Below are positions 25,496 to 34,570 of a stretch of 64,000 nucleotides of DNA, in pieces. The stretch lies in contig NC_016631.1 of the NCBI RefSeq assembly GCF_000178955.2, forward strand, positions 1,116,001-1,180,000, in the 5' to 3' direction. Position 1 is the first letter of the stretch; each line of letters opens with the position of its first letter. Position numbers and translations under genes: made by a program. The DNA is from Granulicella mallensis MP5ACTX8. Its GTDB lineage: Bacteria; Acidobacteriota; Terriglobia; Terriglobales; Acidobacteriaceae. The notes beneath the pieces were generated by a model. The model searched no databases. It saw only the letters and a program-made list of their open reading frames with translations, and had not been told where the DNA came from.

Positions 25496-26842
25496 ATGCA
25501 AACCCTAGAAGCCGATGTGCCGGCCCCTCAACTGAAGCGATCGCTTAAGCTCTGGCATCTCATCGTGTATGGGATTGTCATTATTCAACCCACTGCCCCC
25601 ATGGGGATCTACGGAGTTGTCAACAACGTAGCGCGTGGCCATGTGGTTACGACAATCCTTATTGCGATGGTCGCCATGCTCTTCACGGCCGTTAGCTATG
25701 GCCGCATGGCGCGCATCTATCCCAGCGCAGGATCAGCCTATACCTATGTAGGACGCGAGATTAACCCTCTCGCCGGCTATGTCGTGGGCTGGTCCATGTT
25801 GATGGACTATCTTCTGAATCCAATCATCTGCGCAATCTGGTGTAGCGCTGCGGCTGCTAATGTTTTACCTAATATTCCTTACGCTGCCTGGGCTGTCGCT
25901 TTTGTATTGCTGTTTACGCTACTCAATCTGCGTGGTGTTAAGGCTTCAGGACAAGTGAATGCCATCCTTGCCGTCGGCATGAGCCTTGTTGTTGTGGTCT
26001 TTCTCGCGTATGCCATCCGCTATCTTGCCTTTATTGCCCGTCCCATTGGCGGTCAATGGCTCACACCTTTCTACGATCCAACGACCTTCTCTCCGTCGCT
26101 TCTTCTTCGTGGAACATCCATTGCTGTTCTGACTTACATCGGTTTTGACGGTATCTCTACCATGTCTGAGGAGGTTGAGAATCCACGCCGTAACATCATG
26201 CTCGCGACCGTTTTTACCTGCCTGATTATTGGCATTCTCTCGGCCGGGGAGGTCTACGTTGCTCAACTCGCATGGCCGTACCACGGGCCTTTCCCCGAGG
26301 CGCAGGTGGATACTGCCTACGTTCACGTCGCGCGTCGCATAGGTGGCAGTTTTCTCTTTCAGCTGCTCAATGCAACTCTCTTAATTGCCAATCTAGGCTC
26401 TGGAGTCGCCGCTCAGTTTGGAGCGGCGCGTCTTCTTTACGGAATGGGACGTGGTGGCGCTCTGCCACAACGGTTCTTCGGTGCACTCAATCAAAAAAAC
26501 TCGATCCCGCGCAACAATGTGCTCTTAGTCGGAGCCATTACGCTCGTTGGAGTTTTTGTGCTGACCTACGAGCGCGGCGCCGAGCTGCTTAATTTCGGCG
26601 CCTTTATCGCCTTCATGGGTGTCAACGCCGCTGCCCTTATCCACTATCGCTTCCGTTCGACAGAGAAAGTCCTGCTCCGCACGACCATACCGCTTGCAGG
26701 CCTTGTCGTGAGTGCCTTCATCTGGCTCAACCTGGGTAGAAATGCCCAGATTCTGGGCTTCACATGGATCGCACTCGGACTTGGACTTTATTGGCTTCGC
26801 CGGAATGGCAGAGCTGATGCCGCTGCACCCTCTTTCGAATAG
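25496..26842 (+). CDS. APC-superfamily amino acid/amine permease
   Basis: About 448 residues with roughly twelve hydrophobic helices. The APC-family N-terminal signature is visible: L-W-H-L-I-V-Y-G-I followed by Q-P-T-A-P-M-G-I-Y-G. Y-P-S-A-G-S-A-Y-T-Y-V-G near helix 3 and T-Y-I-G-F-D-G-I-S-T-M-S-E-E in mid-protein are characteristic. These proteins import amino acids or amines with protons or by exchange. The ATG at 25496 is chosen for its GAAAG site; a TTG lies 15 bases upstream in frame. Its place inside a glycan locus, directly before the NagB-like gene (75 bases), suggests uptake of an amino-sugar-linked amino acid such as from glycopeptides, but this is inference. Confidence 0.75.
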   Translation: MQTLEADVPAPQLKRSLKLWHLIVYGIVIIQPTAPMGIYGVVNNVARGHVVTTILIAMVAMLFTAVSYGRMARIYPSAGSAYTYVGREINPLAGYVVGWSMLMDYLLNPIICAIWCSAAAANVLPNIPYAAWAVAFVLLFTLLNLRGVKASGQVNAILAVGMSLVVVVFLAYAIRYLAFIARPIGGQWLTPFYDPTTFSPSLLLRGTSIAVLTYIGFDGISTMSEEVENPRRNIMLATVFTCLIIGILSAGEVYVAQLAWPYHGPFPEAQVDTAYVHVARRIGGSFLFQLLNATLLIANLGSGVAAQFGAARLLYGMGRGGALPQRFFGALNQKNSIPRNNVLLVGAITLVGVFVLTYERGAELLNFGAFIAFMGVNAAALIHYRFRSTEKVLLRTTIPLAGLVVSAFIWLNLGRNAQILGFTWIALGLGLYWLRRNGRADAAAPSFE

Positions 26843-26916
26843 TTAAGCTGTCACGAGTTGAGCTTTCAACCCCATTCCGCCATCACTTATCCGCCACATC
26901 CAAAGGAGTTTAAAGA

Positions 26917-27723
26917 GTGAGTACTCAAGCCAACATCGATACCATTAGACGCTTTAAGGTTGGAACCATGAATGTGGAGGTTTATCCATCGCGGGAGTCG
27001 ATGGGGGCCGCGGCGGCCCGCGCTACTGCAGAGGCAATGACGCAGCTCGCACTATCCCAAGACATGATGGGGGTCATCTTCGCTACGGGTGCGTCGCAAC
27101 TTGCAACACTGGACGCACTAACGAAAATCGACGGATTGCCCTGGAGCAAAGTTTCCGGCTTTCACCTCGATGAGTACGTCGCGCTTCCGATAGAGCATCT
27201 GGCTTCCTTTCGTGGCTATCTACGTAAAAACCTGACCGATAAGGTGCCTATCGGAACGTTCAATGAGGTCGATGGGACCGCCGCTGATCTGGACGAGGTT
27301 TGCCGCTCCTATGCTGAAAAACTCCGAGCTGCGAATCCACAGCTTTGTCTGCTGGGTATCGGAGAGAATGGGCACCTCGCGTTCAACGATCCTCCTGTTG
27401 CAGATTTCAATGACCCACTCGATGTGAAGGTCGTCAAGCTGGATGAGGCATGCCGTATCCAGCAAACGGCAGAGGGCTGGTTTAAGACGGCCAACGACGT
27501 TCCAGAACGCGCCGTTACACTGACGATCCCAACGATGCTTCGCGTTCCCAAATTGATCGTTTCGGTTCCGGGCACTCGCAAGGCGGGTATTATGCGGCGC
27601 TCGTTGACAGAAGAGATTTCGACCGCATGCCCCGCTACTATTCTCCGCACACATCCTGACGTGACAATCTATCTGGATAACGACTCCGCCTCCGAATTGG
27701 CCGACTTTTTGCCATCTTACTGA
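26917..27723 (+). CDS. NagB-like glucosamine/galactosamine-6-phosphate deaminase family protein
   Basis: The 268-residue cytoplasmic protein of the NagB family starts at GTG with AAAGGAG eight bases upstream. It has F-A-T-G-A-S-Q for phosphate binding (about 55-61), G-F-H-L-D-E-Y near 81-87 (Asp85 equivalent to E. coli NagB Asp72) and G-I-G-E-N-G-H-L-A-F-N-D-P near 147-159. E. coli NagB uses Asp141, His143 and Glu148; here the matching positions read Asn151, His153 and Asp158, so two of the catalytic carboxylates differ. This pattern is, as far as I recall, shared by a distinct NagB subgroup. It may deaminate an amino-sugar phosphate other than GlcN6P. It lies between the permease and MFS genes in one direction. 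Confidence 0.75.
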   Translation: MSTQANIDTIRRFKVGTMNVEVYPSRESMGAAAARATAEAMTQLALSQDMMGVIFATGASQLATLDALTKIDGLPWSKVSGFHLDEYVALPIEHLASFRGYLRKNLTDKVPIGTFNEVDGTAADLDEVCRSYAEKLRAANPQLCLLGIGENGHLAFNDPPVADFNDPLDVKVVKLDEACRIQQTAEGWFKTANDVPERAVTLTIPTMLRVPKLIVSVPGTRKAGIMRRSLTEEISTACPATILRTHPDVTIYLDNDSASELADFLPSY

Positions 27724-27818
27724 GAAGATTGAATGGCAAGATCGATGCCAAGAGGCGAACCTTGTCGTGAATATTTTGCCGCTCATGTAGACAGTGGAGT
27801 TAGGACAGTAAGCACAAC

Positions 27819-27840
27819 ACACAGACCTGTCCTTCTGTGT
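27819..27840 (+). promoter_or_regulatory. Small hairpin before the MFS gene ribosome site
   Basis: ACACAGA (27819-27825) pairs with TCTGTGT (27834-27840) around an 8-base loop, immediately before the GAGG ribosome site of the transporter gene at 27854. It could modulate translation or be an intragenic processing stem; no known riboswitch is recognised. Confidence 0.3.
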
Positions 27841-27853
27841 TGAGGATCGCCTG

Positions 27854-29179
27854 ATGACGGCATGGATCAAGCTACCGGAATCGAAAAAGACACGTGCTGT
27901 TGGGCGGACGAGATGGTGGATTGTCTGGACACTGTTCTTTTCCACGGCAATCAACTACATCAGCCGTCAAACCTTTTCGGTACTTTCTCCTGTTATCGCG
28001 GCGCAATATCATCTCAGCCACACTGATCTTGCGAAGATCATTGGAGCTTTTCAGATCTCTTATGCTCTTACCTGGCTCGTTGGCGGCATTTTCCTGGATG
28101 CGGTCGGCACACGTATTGGCTTGATTGTCGCTGTGATTTGGTGGTCTCTTGTCAATATGATGATGGGCTTCGCCGGTTCTGTCTTCAGTTTTATGGCTCT
28201 GCGCTTCATGCTCGGGATCGGCGAGGGATTGAACTGGCCGGGTGCGAGCAAGACGGTTGCAGAGTGGTTTCCAAGCCAGGAACGCAGTGTCGCAGTCGCC
28301 ATTTTTGATAGCGGATCCAGCGTGGGAGGAGCGCTGGCGGCGATGGTCATACCATGGATCGCAATTGAATTCGGTTGGAGATGGTCTTTCATCTTCTCAG
28401 GACTGCTGGGATTCCTGTGGCTCATTGCGTGGCTTTTTGTCTATCATCCACTGGATCGTCACCCCAGGGTTGGACAGCCGGAGCTTGATCTCATTCGGGC
28501 TGGACAAGAGATGCCCTCCAAATCTCAGGAGCAGGGGCTGCAACGCTGGCTTCGCCTGGCCAAAAATCGAAACGTCTGGGCTATCGTTCTTGGGCGAGCG
28601 CTGACCGATCCCATCTGGTGGTTCTATGTATTCTGGCTACCGCAATATTTAAGTGATGTGCGCGGATTTAGCCTGAAGCAAATCGCCTATTTTGCGTGGC
28701 TCCCATTCGTTGCTGCAGACCTCGGTAATTTCACCGGCGGCTTCTTATCGGGATACTGCATCCGTCGTGGCCTCTCGATTGTGCGCGCCCGGACTGCGGT
28801 TTGTTTGGTAAGCTGCCTTCCTATTCTCGCTGGTATACCCGCGGCAAGGGCTCATAATCCCTATGTTGCCTTGGCACTGATTTGTGTAGCTCTTTGGGGA
28901 TATGCCGGTTGGGCCACCATGGGACTTACATTGCCCTCGGATCTCTTTCCCCAGGACGTCGTCGCAACCGTTACAGGACTAAGTGGTTTAGCGGCGGGCA
29001 TCGCTGGTGTGTGCTTCACGGCTGTTGTGGGGCTCACGATCGACCGGTTCTCCTATACGCCAGCATTCTTCATAGCGGGTCTGATGCCGTTAGTGGCTAC
29101 GGCGTGCCTTCTCTTACTACTTCGTTCTCCCGCTTCAGAAATCTCAGCTCAGACTGAGGTAAATCTCAATGCTCTCTGA
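27854..29179 (+). CDS. MFS transporter, hexuronate (ExuT/ACS) type
   Basis: The 441-residue protein has twelve predicted helices and strong anion:cation symporter-type motifs: W-W-I-V-W-T-L-F-F-S-T-A-I-N-Y-I-S-R-Q, G-E-G-L-N-W-P-G-A-S-K-T-V-A-E-W-F-P, and E-R-S-V-A-V-A-I-F-D-S-G. Relatives carry hexuronates, hexonates or related sugar acids with protons. A GAGG site lies seven bases before the ATG. It follows the NagB-like gene by 130 bases and precedes the second AgaR-like repressor, so it may import an amino sugar or sugar acid released by the secreted enzymes. No PTS or dedicated GalNAc permease is visible in the window, which leaves this as the most likely monosaccharide importer. Confidence 0.8.
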   Translation: MTAWIKLPESKKTRAVGRTRWWIVWTLFFSTAINYISRQTFSVLSPVIAAQYHLSHTDLAKIIGAFQISYALTWLVGGIFLDAVGTRIGLIVAVIWWSLVNMMMGFAGSVFSFMALRFMLGIGEGLNWPGASKTVAEWFPSQERSVAVAIFDSGSSVGGALAAMVIPWIAIEFGWRWSFIFSGLLGFLWLIAWLFVYHPLDRHPRVGQPELDLIRAGQEMPSKSQEQGLQRWLRLAKNRNVWAIVLGRALTDPIWWFYVFWLPQYLSDVRGFSLKQIAYFAWLPFVAADLGNFTGGFLSGYCIRRGLSIVRARTAVCLVSCLPILAGIPAARAHNPYVALALICVALWGYAGWATMGLTLPSDLFPQDVVATVTGLSGLAAGIAGVCFTAVVGLTIDRFSYTPAFFIAGLMPLVATACLLLLLRSPASEISAQTEVNLNAL

Positions 29180-29392
29180 CGTGAAGTGGTTTAGGTGCCA
29201 GAACCACGCCAATAACAATGGCGAAGGGAACAGATCAAACTATTATTGGATTTTAATGGTTCTCTGGTATTGATTCCCGCCGCAGACGGCTCCGCAGGGT
29301 CGCTGCGCTTTTGTATGGAACGCTCAATCTACCCATCAATTTGCTACACTTCTCGCAATACGAATCGGCTAGAGCAATCGCGTTATATCTCC

Positions 29393-29399
29393 TTTCGTT
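29393..29399 (+). promoter_or_regulatory. TTTCGTT motif upstream of the second AgaR-like repressor
   Basis: TTTCGTT at 29393-29399 with a partial ATTTCGAAT about 20 bases further downstream, 40-50 bases before the repressor start. It fits autoregulation by an AgaR-like protein. Confidence 0.4.
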
Positions 29400-29441
29400 G
29401 AGAGCTATAGCATTTCGAATCAGAGTGCCGATTAGAAATTG

Positions 29442-30233
29442 ATGATGATGAAGAAAAAAGCGAAAGCGCCCATGCTCATCGAGGAGCGCCGGCAGCACAT
29501 CCTTTCTTTGATCCAGAGTGAGGGTCGCGTGCTTGTCGATGAGCTGTCGAACAATCTTGATATTTCGAAGATCACGATTCGGAAAGACCTCGACTATCTC
29601 GAAGCGAAGGAACTGTTGGTCAGAACTCACGGTGGAGCCTTGCCGTCCCACGCTGGAGCCTTATCCGATCCAACGATCCAGGAAAAAGAAGAGCTTTACC
29701 ACGATGAAAAGGTGAAGATTGCGAAGGCCGCAGCGGCGATGGTTTCCGAAGGCCAGTGCATCATTCTCGATTCAGGGACAACCACTACGGAGATAGCTCG
29801 TTCACTCTCTTCGCTGAGGCACCTTACGGTAATTACCAATGCGTTGAATATTGCTGCGGACCTGGCCAGGAGTGATTTCGAAATCATCATGATTGGTGGC
29901 ACATTACGTAAGAATTCCTTATCGGTCGTAGGTCCTCTCGCGGACGACGTCCTGAAGGAGATGCATGCAGACATTGTGTTCCTCGGTGTTGACGGCTTCG
30001 ACTTAAAGACCGGGCTCACAACGCCGAACGTTCTTGAGGCGCGCGTCAACCGTGCCATGGTGACAGCTGCGGAGAAGGTCGTGGTGGTCTGTGATTCCAG
30101 CAAGTTTAACCGGAGAAGCCTCTCCTTGATCGTGGCGGCTTCCGAGATCGATCACATTGTTACCGACAGTCAGCTTCCGGAAAGAGATGCAAGAGCGATT
30201 CGTGAAGCAGGTATCGAACTCACGATTGTGTAA
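29442..30233 (+). CDS. DeoR-family transcriptional repressor, AgaR-like (copy 2)
   Basis: About 263 residues; starts are crowded (TTG 29439, ATGs 29442, 29445, 29448) with a weak ribosome site, so the exact one is unsure. The same layout as the repressor at 405: N-terminal HTH with I-S-K-I-T-I-R-K-D-L and R-T-H-G-G-A, C-terminal sensing domain with D-S-G-T-T-T-T, I-T-N-A-L-N and C-D-S-S-K-F-N-R-R-S-L. Long stretches are identical between the two copies, including most of the sensing domain, so they are recent paralogues or were each brought in with a related module. It closes the receptor 2 gene run and probably controls it; a TTTCGTT motif lies upstream. Confidence 0.8.
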   Translation: MMMKKKAKAPMLIEERRQHILSLIQSEGRVLVDELSNNLDISKITIRKDLDYLEAKELLVRTHGGALPSHAGALSDPTIQEKEELYHDEKVKIAKAAAAMVSEGQCIILDSGTTTTEIARSLSSLRHLTVITNALNIAADLARSDFEIIMIGGTLRKNSLSVVGPLADDVLKEMHADIVFLGVDGFDLKTGLTTPNVLEARVNRAMVTAAEKVVVVCDSSKFNRRSLSLIVAASEIDHIVTDSQLPERDARAIREAGIELTIV

Positions 30234-30606
30234 ACTCATCCGCCATAAAATTTTCGACCTGATGCGCTGAAGAGGCGGAAAGTGGGTCGCGCTCCCCGGT
30301 TTCCAGAACAATCTGAACTGCACCGGAGCTGCGCTTCTCAAGCCTTACTTCGTCGTATCTGTCTCAGAACAAACGTCGCGAAGCTTTCGTTTCCGGTGCG
30401 CCTCTGCTGTCTCCAGAAAGCATAGGGAAGGGTTTGGATCTTGAGGCGCATCCTTAATGCGCGCGCTCCACGGCCTCCGTGCTGCACCCGAGGAAATGCG
30501 TTGACTTTCTGTTAACAACTTCGTACAGTCAAACCTTCACTATATCGAGCCTTCAATATACCGCAGTCACTCCACCTCAACCGAGGCGCCTCAGGGGGGT
30601 TAGACC
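30234..30606 (+). promoter_or_regulatory. Gene-free region with promoter of receptor 3
   Basis: No gene seen in 373 bases. TTTCGTT occurs at 30385-30391. TTGACT at 30501-30506 and TACAGT at 30524-30529 with a 17-base spacer form a sigma70-type promoter for the receptor at 30607. Confidence 0.5.
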
Positions 30607-33600
30607 ATGAAGCATATGAAGTTTTCGGCAGAGTGTTCCCAATCGGTAGAAGCCGCTGCCGGCACAAAGATCCGCAAAGCCTTTTTCCTCCTCATCCTCT
30701 GCTTCATCGCGCTGGTGAGCTCGGCCCCGTTATATGGGCAAGCTGCTGGAAGTTTCTCCGGGAATGTTCTCGACAAATCCGGATCGAGTGTCCCCGGGGC
30801 TGACGTCACCGTGGTCTCTCAGGCTATCGGCCTCACTCGTGTGAGCAAGACGGACAGTGCCGGACACTATCTGATTCCACTGCTCCCCTTCGGAACCTAT
30901 ACCGTACGCGTCGACGCGGCCGGTTTTCAAAGCGCTGTCTCCAAAGAGCTGCAACTCCAGGTCCAGGAAGCCCGCGAACTGGATTTTTCGCTCTCACCCG
31001 CTACTGTGAACACCACGGTGGTCGTCACCGGTGACGCGGTCGTTGTCGAGACCGGCAATTCCTCTCTTGGTCAGGTCATCACGTCGCAGCAGGTATCGCA
31101 GCTTCCCCTGAATGGCCGCAATTTTGTTCAACTGGCCACACTCACCGCTGGCGCTACGGCAGAAACGAACCCCAACAGCTTCTTCGTGTCTGGCGCTGAC
31201 AGTGAAGTGGCGGCACGCGGTCCCCTTTCTTTGTCGGTGGGTGGCTCGCGCCCCAACAGCACCGACTGGATACTGGATGGTGTAGATAACAATGAGCTCA
31301 CCTCAGGCGGTATCGGCATCTACTCCTCGATCGACGACATCCAGGAGTTCAAGGTTCTGACCTACACCTACTCAGCCGAGTATGGTACCCGGGCGGGCCC
31401 GACCGTACTGGTCACCACGAAGTCCGGTACCAATGACATTCACGGGTCGCTCTTCGAATTTGTGCGCAATACCGACCTCGACGCCAGGAACTACTTTGCA
31501 ACCACTCCCACTAAGTTCAACCTGAACCAATTCGGCGGCTCAGTCGGTGGCCCCATTCGCAAGGACAAGACCTTTCTCTTCGTGGATGGCGAACAAAAAT
31601 ATCAGCGGGAGGGCATTACCTTTACAGGCCTGGTGCCTTCGCTGGCTATGCGCTCCGGTGATTTCTCCAACGACGCTTATGGCCGTCCCGCCACCGTCAA
31701 CATAGCCGGGGTACCACAAGCGGTCCCTGGAATCGTCAATCCGAATATGATAGGCGCGTCCACGAATCCAGCCATATACCCCAACGTTTATTTCCAGTGC
31801 AACGCGTCTGGGGCTCCGTTACCTGTCAATCCCGATGGAAGCCAGGCCCAAGGCATTCCCTGTGGCAAGATTCCAACCGGCCTGATCAACAATATCGGGC
31901 AGGCGATGATCAACCTGTACCCCACACCGAACGCCAATAATCCCGGTCAGAACTACAACTATGTCAACGCGCCTGTGCGCAGCCTGAACGAAACCAAGTT
32001 CGATACACGTTTGGACCAGACGTTTTCCAGCAAAGATACGGCTTTTGCTCGTTTCAGCTACGATCAGGCCACGTCCTATGTGCCGGGTGGCGCTCCGGGA
32101 TTTGCTGAGGCTAGCGCCTTCGGCAGCAATCAGCGGATCGCCAATCACGCACGTAACGTCGCTCTCAGCGAAACCCATGTGTTCTCGCCTAAGATGCTCA
32201 ACCAGGCTAGTTTTGGTTACAATCGCATCTTCGACTACATTTTGTCGCAAGGCACGGGGACGTGTGCTTCAAACACGATCGTTCCCGGTGGGATTCCTGG
32301 TGCCAATCTTGGATGTGGCAGCGGCTCTACCTGCGCTGCCGGCGCTTACAGCTGCGGGCTGACCTCGACAGAAATGACAAACGGCGGCTATTGGGCCCTT
32401 GGCGATCGCGGCTACTCTCCGTTCCAGGGTGGAACGAACATCTACTCTTTCAAAGATTCCTTTGATCTCATCCTGCACAAACATGACCTCAGAATGGGAC
32501 TCGACTTCCGAGCCAATCAGATGAACGTGGGCTCGGAGGCCTTTGGGGATGGCTTCTGGCTTATCGGCAACGGCGGTAACTTCACTGCTACCACCGCGCC
32601 TTCAAGCCTGTGTACTTCCTCGAGCACTGCTAATTGTGCCATCCCCGGCAATTCGGAGGCCGATTTCCTGCTCGGCCTCTCAGGCGGGGGAATTCATGAC
32701 CAGACCTACGATGGCGCTGTCACAGGCCGCCGCTGGAAGATCTATCGCCCCTTCATCGCGGATGATTGGAGAGTTACACCCTCTCTCACGCTCAACCTCA
32801 GCCTGGCCTGGGACATGACGACTCCGATTACCGAAGAGCATGGGCGCATGGCTGACTACATCCCCTCTACTGGCCAACTACTCGTCGCCAATCAAAACGG
32901 TGTAGGCGCGTCAGCGGGCATCAACATGGACTGGACAGCCCTCGAGCCCCGCATCGGTGCTGCCTGGAAAGTTTTGGGCAGTGAGAAGACGGTGCTCCGC
33001 GCCGGCTACTCGCTCTACCACGACTCTGCATGGAGCCAGGGCGCACAAGGCCTGTGGCAGAACCCGCCCTTCCTGGGTGAATCCGACCGCTTCACCGGAG
33101 CCGGCTGCGCCTTTGCAACCTCCTACTGCGCCTCTCCGGCAGGAGGAAGCCAGACGCCCACTGGATACAGTCTCTCCGACGGATTTCAACTTCTTCCAAC
33201 GCCGCCCACTGTCTCTAACTATCAGGGTTCGTTCACCTATGAACCCACGAACCTCAAACTGGGCCGGGTCCAGCAATTCAACGTGAACGTCGAACGCCAG
33301 TTGTTCGGCAACCTTGTGCTGACTGCCGGCTATGCCGGTTCCCGCGGGACCCACATCCTGATGCTCGGCAACGATCTCAACACATCAAGTCCGTCCGGAT
33401 GCGGCACGGTGACCGGCTACACGCTCGGCTGCCTTCCCAGCGGAGCTCCTTATATTCCCCCCTACAACGTGCCGAATTTCAACGCGATTTTGCTAATAGG
33501 CGATGTGGGTAAGGCCAACTATGACTCGCTTCAGATCAAGGCGGAGACCAAGACGCCGAAGTACGGCATCTACGCCCTGGTGGCCTACACTTACTCCCGC

Positions 33601-34311
33601 ACCTATGACAACGGGTTGAGCGACGGCCTGGGTTCTGAACTGAGCGCTCCCTACTTTCCTCTTCCGAACTGGCAAAACCTGGACTGGTCCCTATCGCAGA
33701 TCAATCTGGATAACAGCCTCACGGCCAGTGTCATTTATGATCTGCCCTTCGGTCGTGGCAAGCAGTTCGGCAGCAATTGGAACAGCGTGACCAATACCTT
33801 TTTGGGCGGCATCCAGGTGACGCTTATCGAAAGAATCTCTTCGGGATTCCCCGTCCCCTTGATCGACACCTCTAACAACTCAGGTGCTTTCTTCGAAAAT
33901 GGTGGTAATAGCAACAACTGGAACCGTCCTGACCAGGTGGCCGGTTGCGATCCCTACAAAGCAGACCACAGCAAGCATCAGTGGCTCAACCAAGCCTGCT
34001 TTACTTCTCCCGTTGCTGGCGAGCTGGGGAATGCTGCACGAGTTCCGGTTGTAGGACCGGATTTCGTCAACACGGACTTCTCCCTCATCAAGCAGTTCGC
34101 GCTGCCTCGCAAAAATATGGGTCTGAACTTCCGAGCCGAGTTCTACAACCTCTTCAACCATCCGCAGTATGGAATGCCGGTAAACGATATCAGCGCTGGT
34201 TCGGCTTTAGCCGCTGGTGCTTCGATACCCAATACTTCTCCGTTCGGCGCGGTCAACTCCACCGTCAACAATCCTCGCCTTGTGCAACTAGCTCTCAAAC
34301 TATCGTTCTAA
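30607..34311 (+). CDS. Oar-like TonB-dependent receptor (receptor 3)
   Basis: The largest receptor here, 1234 residues. A hydrophobic export segment (F-F-L-L-I-L-C-F-I-A-L-V near 25-37) is followed by a carboxypeptidase-regulatory-like domain (about 48-135, F-S-G-N-V-L-D and Y-L-I-P-L-L-P-F-G-T-Y), a plug with L-P-L-N-G-R-N-F-V-Q-L-A-T and I-L-D-G-V-D-N-N-E-L, and a barrel ending L-V-Q-L-A-L-K-L-S-F. Cysteine pairs in the barrel loops near 550-580 suggest disulphide-stabilised extracellular loops. It follows the second repressor but has its own promoter and ends at a clear terminator, so it is a separate unit, possibly in the same regulon. Confidence 0.85.
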   Translation: MKHMKFSAECSQSVEAAAGTKIRKAFFLLILCFIALVSSAPLYGQAAGSFSGNVLDKSGSSVPGADVTVVSQAIGLTRVSKTDSAGHYLIPLLPFGTYTVRVDAAGFQSAVSKELQLQVQEARELDFSLSPATVNTTVVVTGDAVVVETGNSSLGQVITSQQVSQLPLNGRNFVQLATLTAGATAETNPNSFFVSGADSEVAARGPLSLSVGGSRPNSTDWILDGVDNNELTSGGIGIYSSIDDIQEFKVLTYTYSAEYGTRAGPTVLVTTKSGTNDIHGSLFEFVRNTDLDARNYFATTPTKFNLNQFGGSVGGPIRKDKTFLFVDGEQKYQREGITFTGLVPSLAMRSGDFSNDAYGRPATVNIAGVPQAVPGIVNPNMIGASTNPAIYPNVYFQCNASGAPLPVNPDGSQAQGIPCGKIPTGLINNIGQAMINLYPTPNANNPGQNYNYVNAPVRSLNETKFDTRLDQTFSSKDTAFARFSYDQATSYVPGGAPGFAEASAFGSNQRIANHARNVALSETHVFSPKMLNQASFGYNRIFDYILSQGTGTCASNTIVPGGIPGANLGCGSGSTCAAGAYSCGLTSTEMTNGGYWALGDRGYSPFQGGTNIYSFKDSFDLILHKHDLRMGLDFRANQMNVGSEAFGDGFWLIGNGGNFTATTAPSSLCTSSSTANCAIPGNSEADFLLGLSGGGIHDQTYDGAVTGRRWKIYRPFIADDWRVTPSLTLNLSLAWDMTTPITEEHGRMADYIPSTGQLLVANQNGVGASAGINMDWTALEPRIGAAWKVLGSEKTVLRAGYSLYHDSAWSQGAQGLWQNPPFLGESDRFTGAGCAFATSYCASPAGGSQTPTGYSLSDGFQLLPTPPTVSNYQGSFTYEPTNLKLGRVQQFNVNVERQLFGNLVLTAGYAGSRGTHILMLGNDLNTSSPSGCGTVTGYTLGCLPSGAPYIPPYNVPNFNAILLIGDVGKANYDSLQIKAETKTPKYGIYALVAYTYSRTYDNGLSDGLGSELSAPYFPLPNWQNLDWSLSQINLDNSLTASVIYDLPFGRGKQFGSNWNSVTNTFLGGIQVTLIERISSGFPVPLIDTSNNSGAFFENGGNSNNWNRPDQVAGCDPYKADHSKHQWLNQACFTSPVAGELGNAARVPVVGPDFVNTDFSLIKQFALPRKNMGLNFRAEFYNLFNHPQYGMPVNDISAGSALAAGASIPNTSPFGAVNSTVNNPRLVQLALKLSF

Positions 34312-34349
34312 AGCGCACAAGCCAGACAGGACGCATTCTGTTGAAGCAT

Positions 34350-34386
34350 CGGGGAGGTCTGCGAAATTGCAGCCTCCCGTTTTTTG
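34350..34386 (+). terminator. Rho-independent terminator after receptor 3
   Basis: GGGAGGTCTGC pairs with GCAGCCTCCC (one bulged T) around a GAAATT loop, followed by GTTTTTTG. This is a textbook intrinsic terminator starting about 38 bases after the stop codon. Confidence 0.85.
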
Positions 34387-34570
34387 CCCGCATCGAACAC
34401 TTGCGCCCCGCAGCCACGTGATCCAGTTCGCTGAGATGCAATTGTCGTATCGCCGTTAGTCCAATTGCGCTGGACGTACTTCGCTCTCCCGGCTGCAAAA
34501 TAGAGGCAGGATTACTCGAAACGGCCCTTCCTGTCGTCGCTTCATTCAACTTGGTCTACCGGTAGAATGG

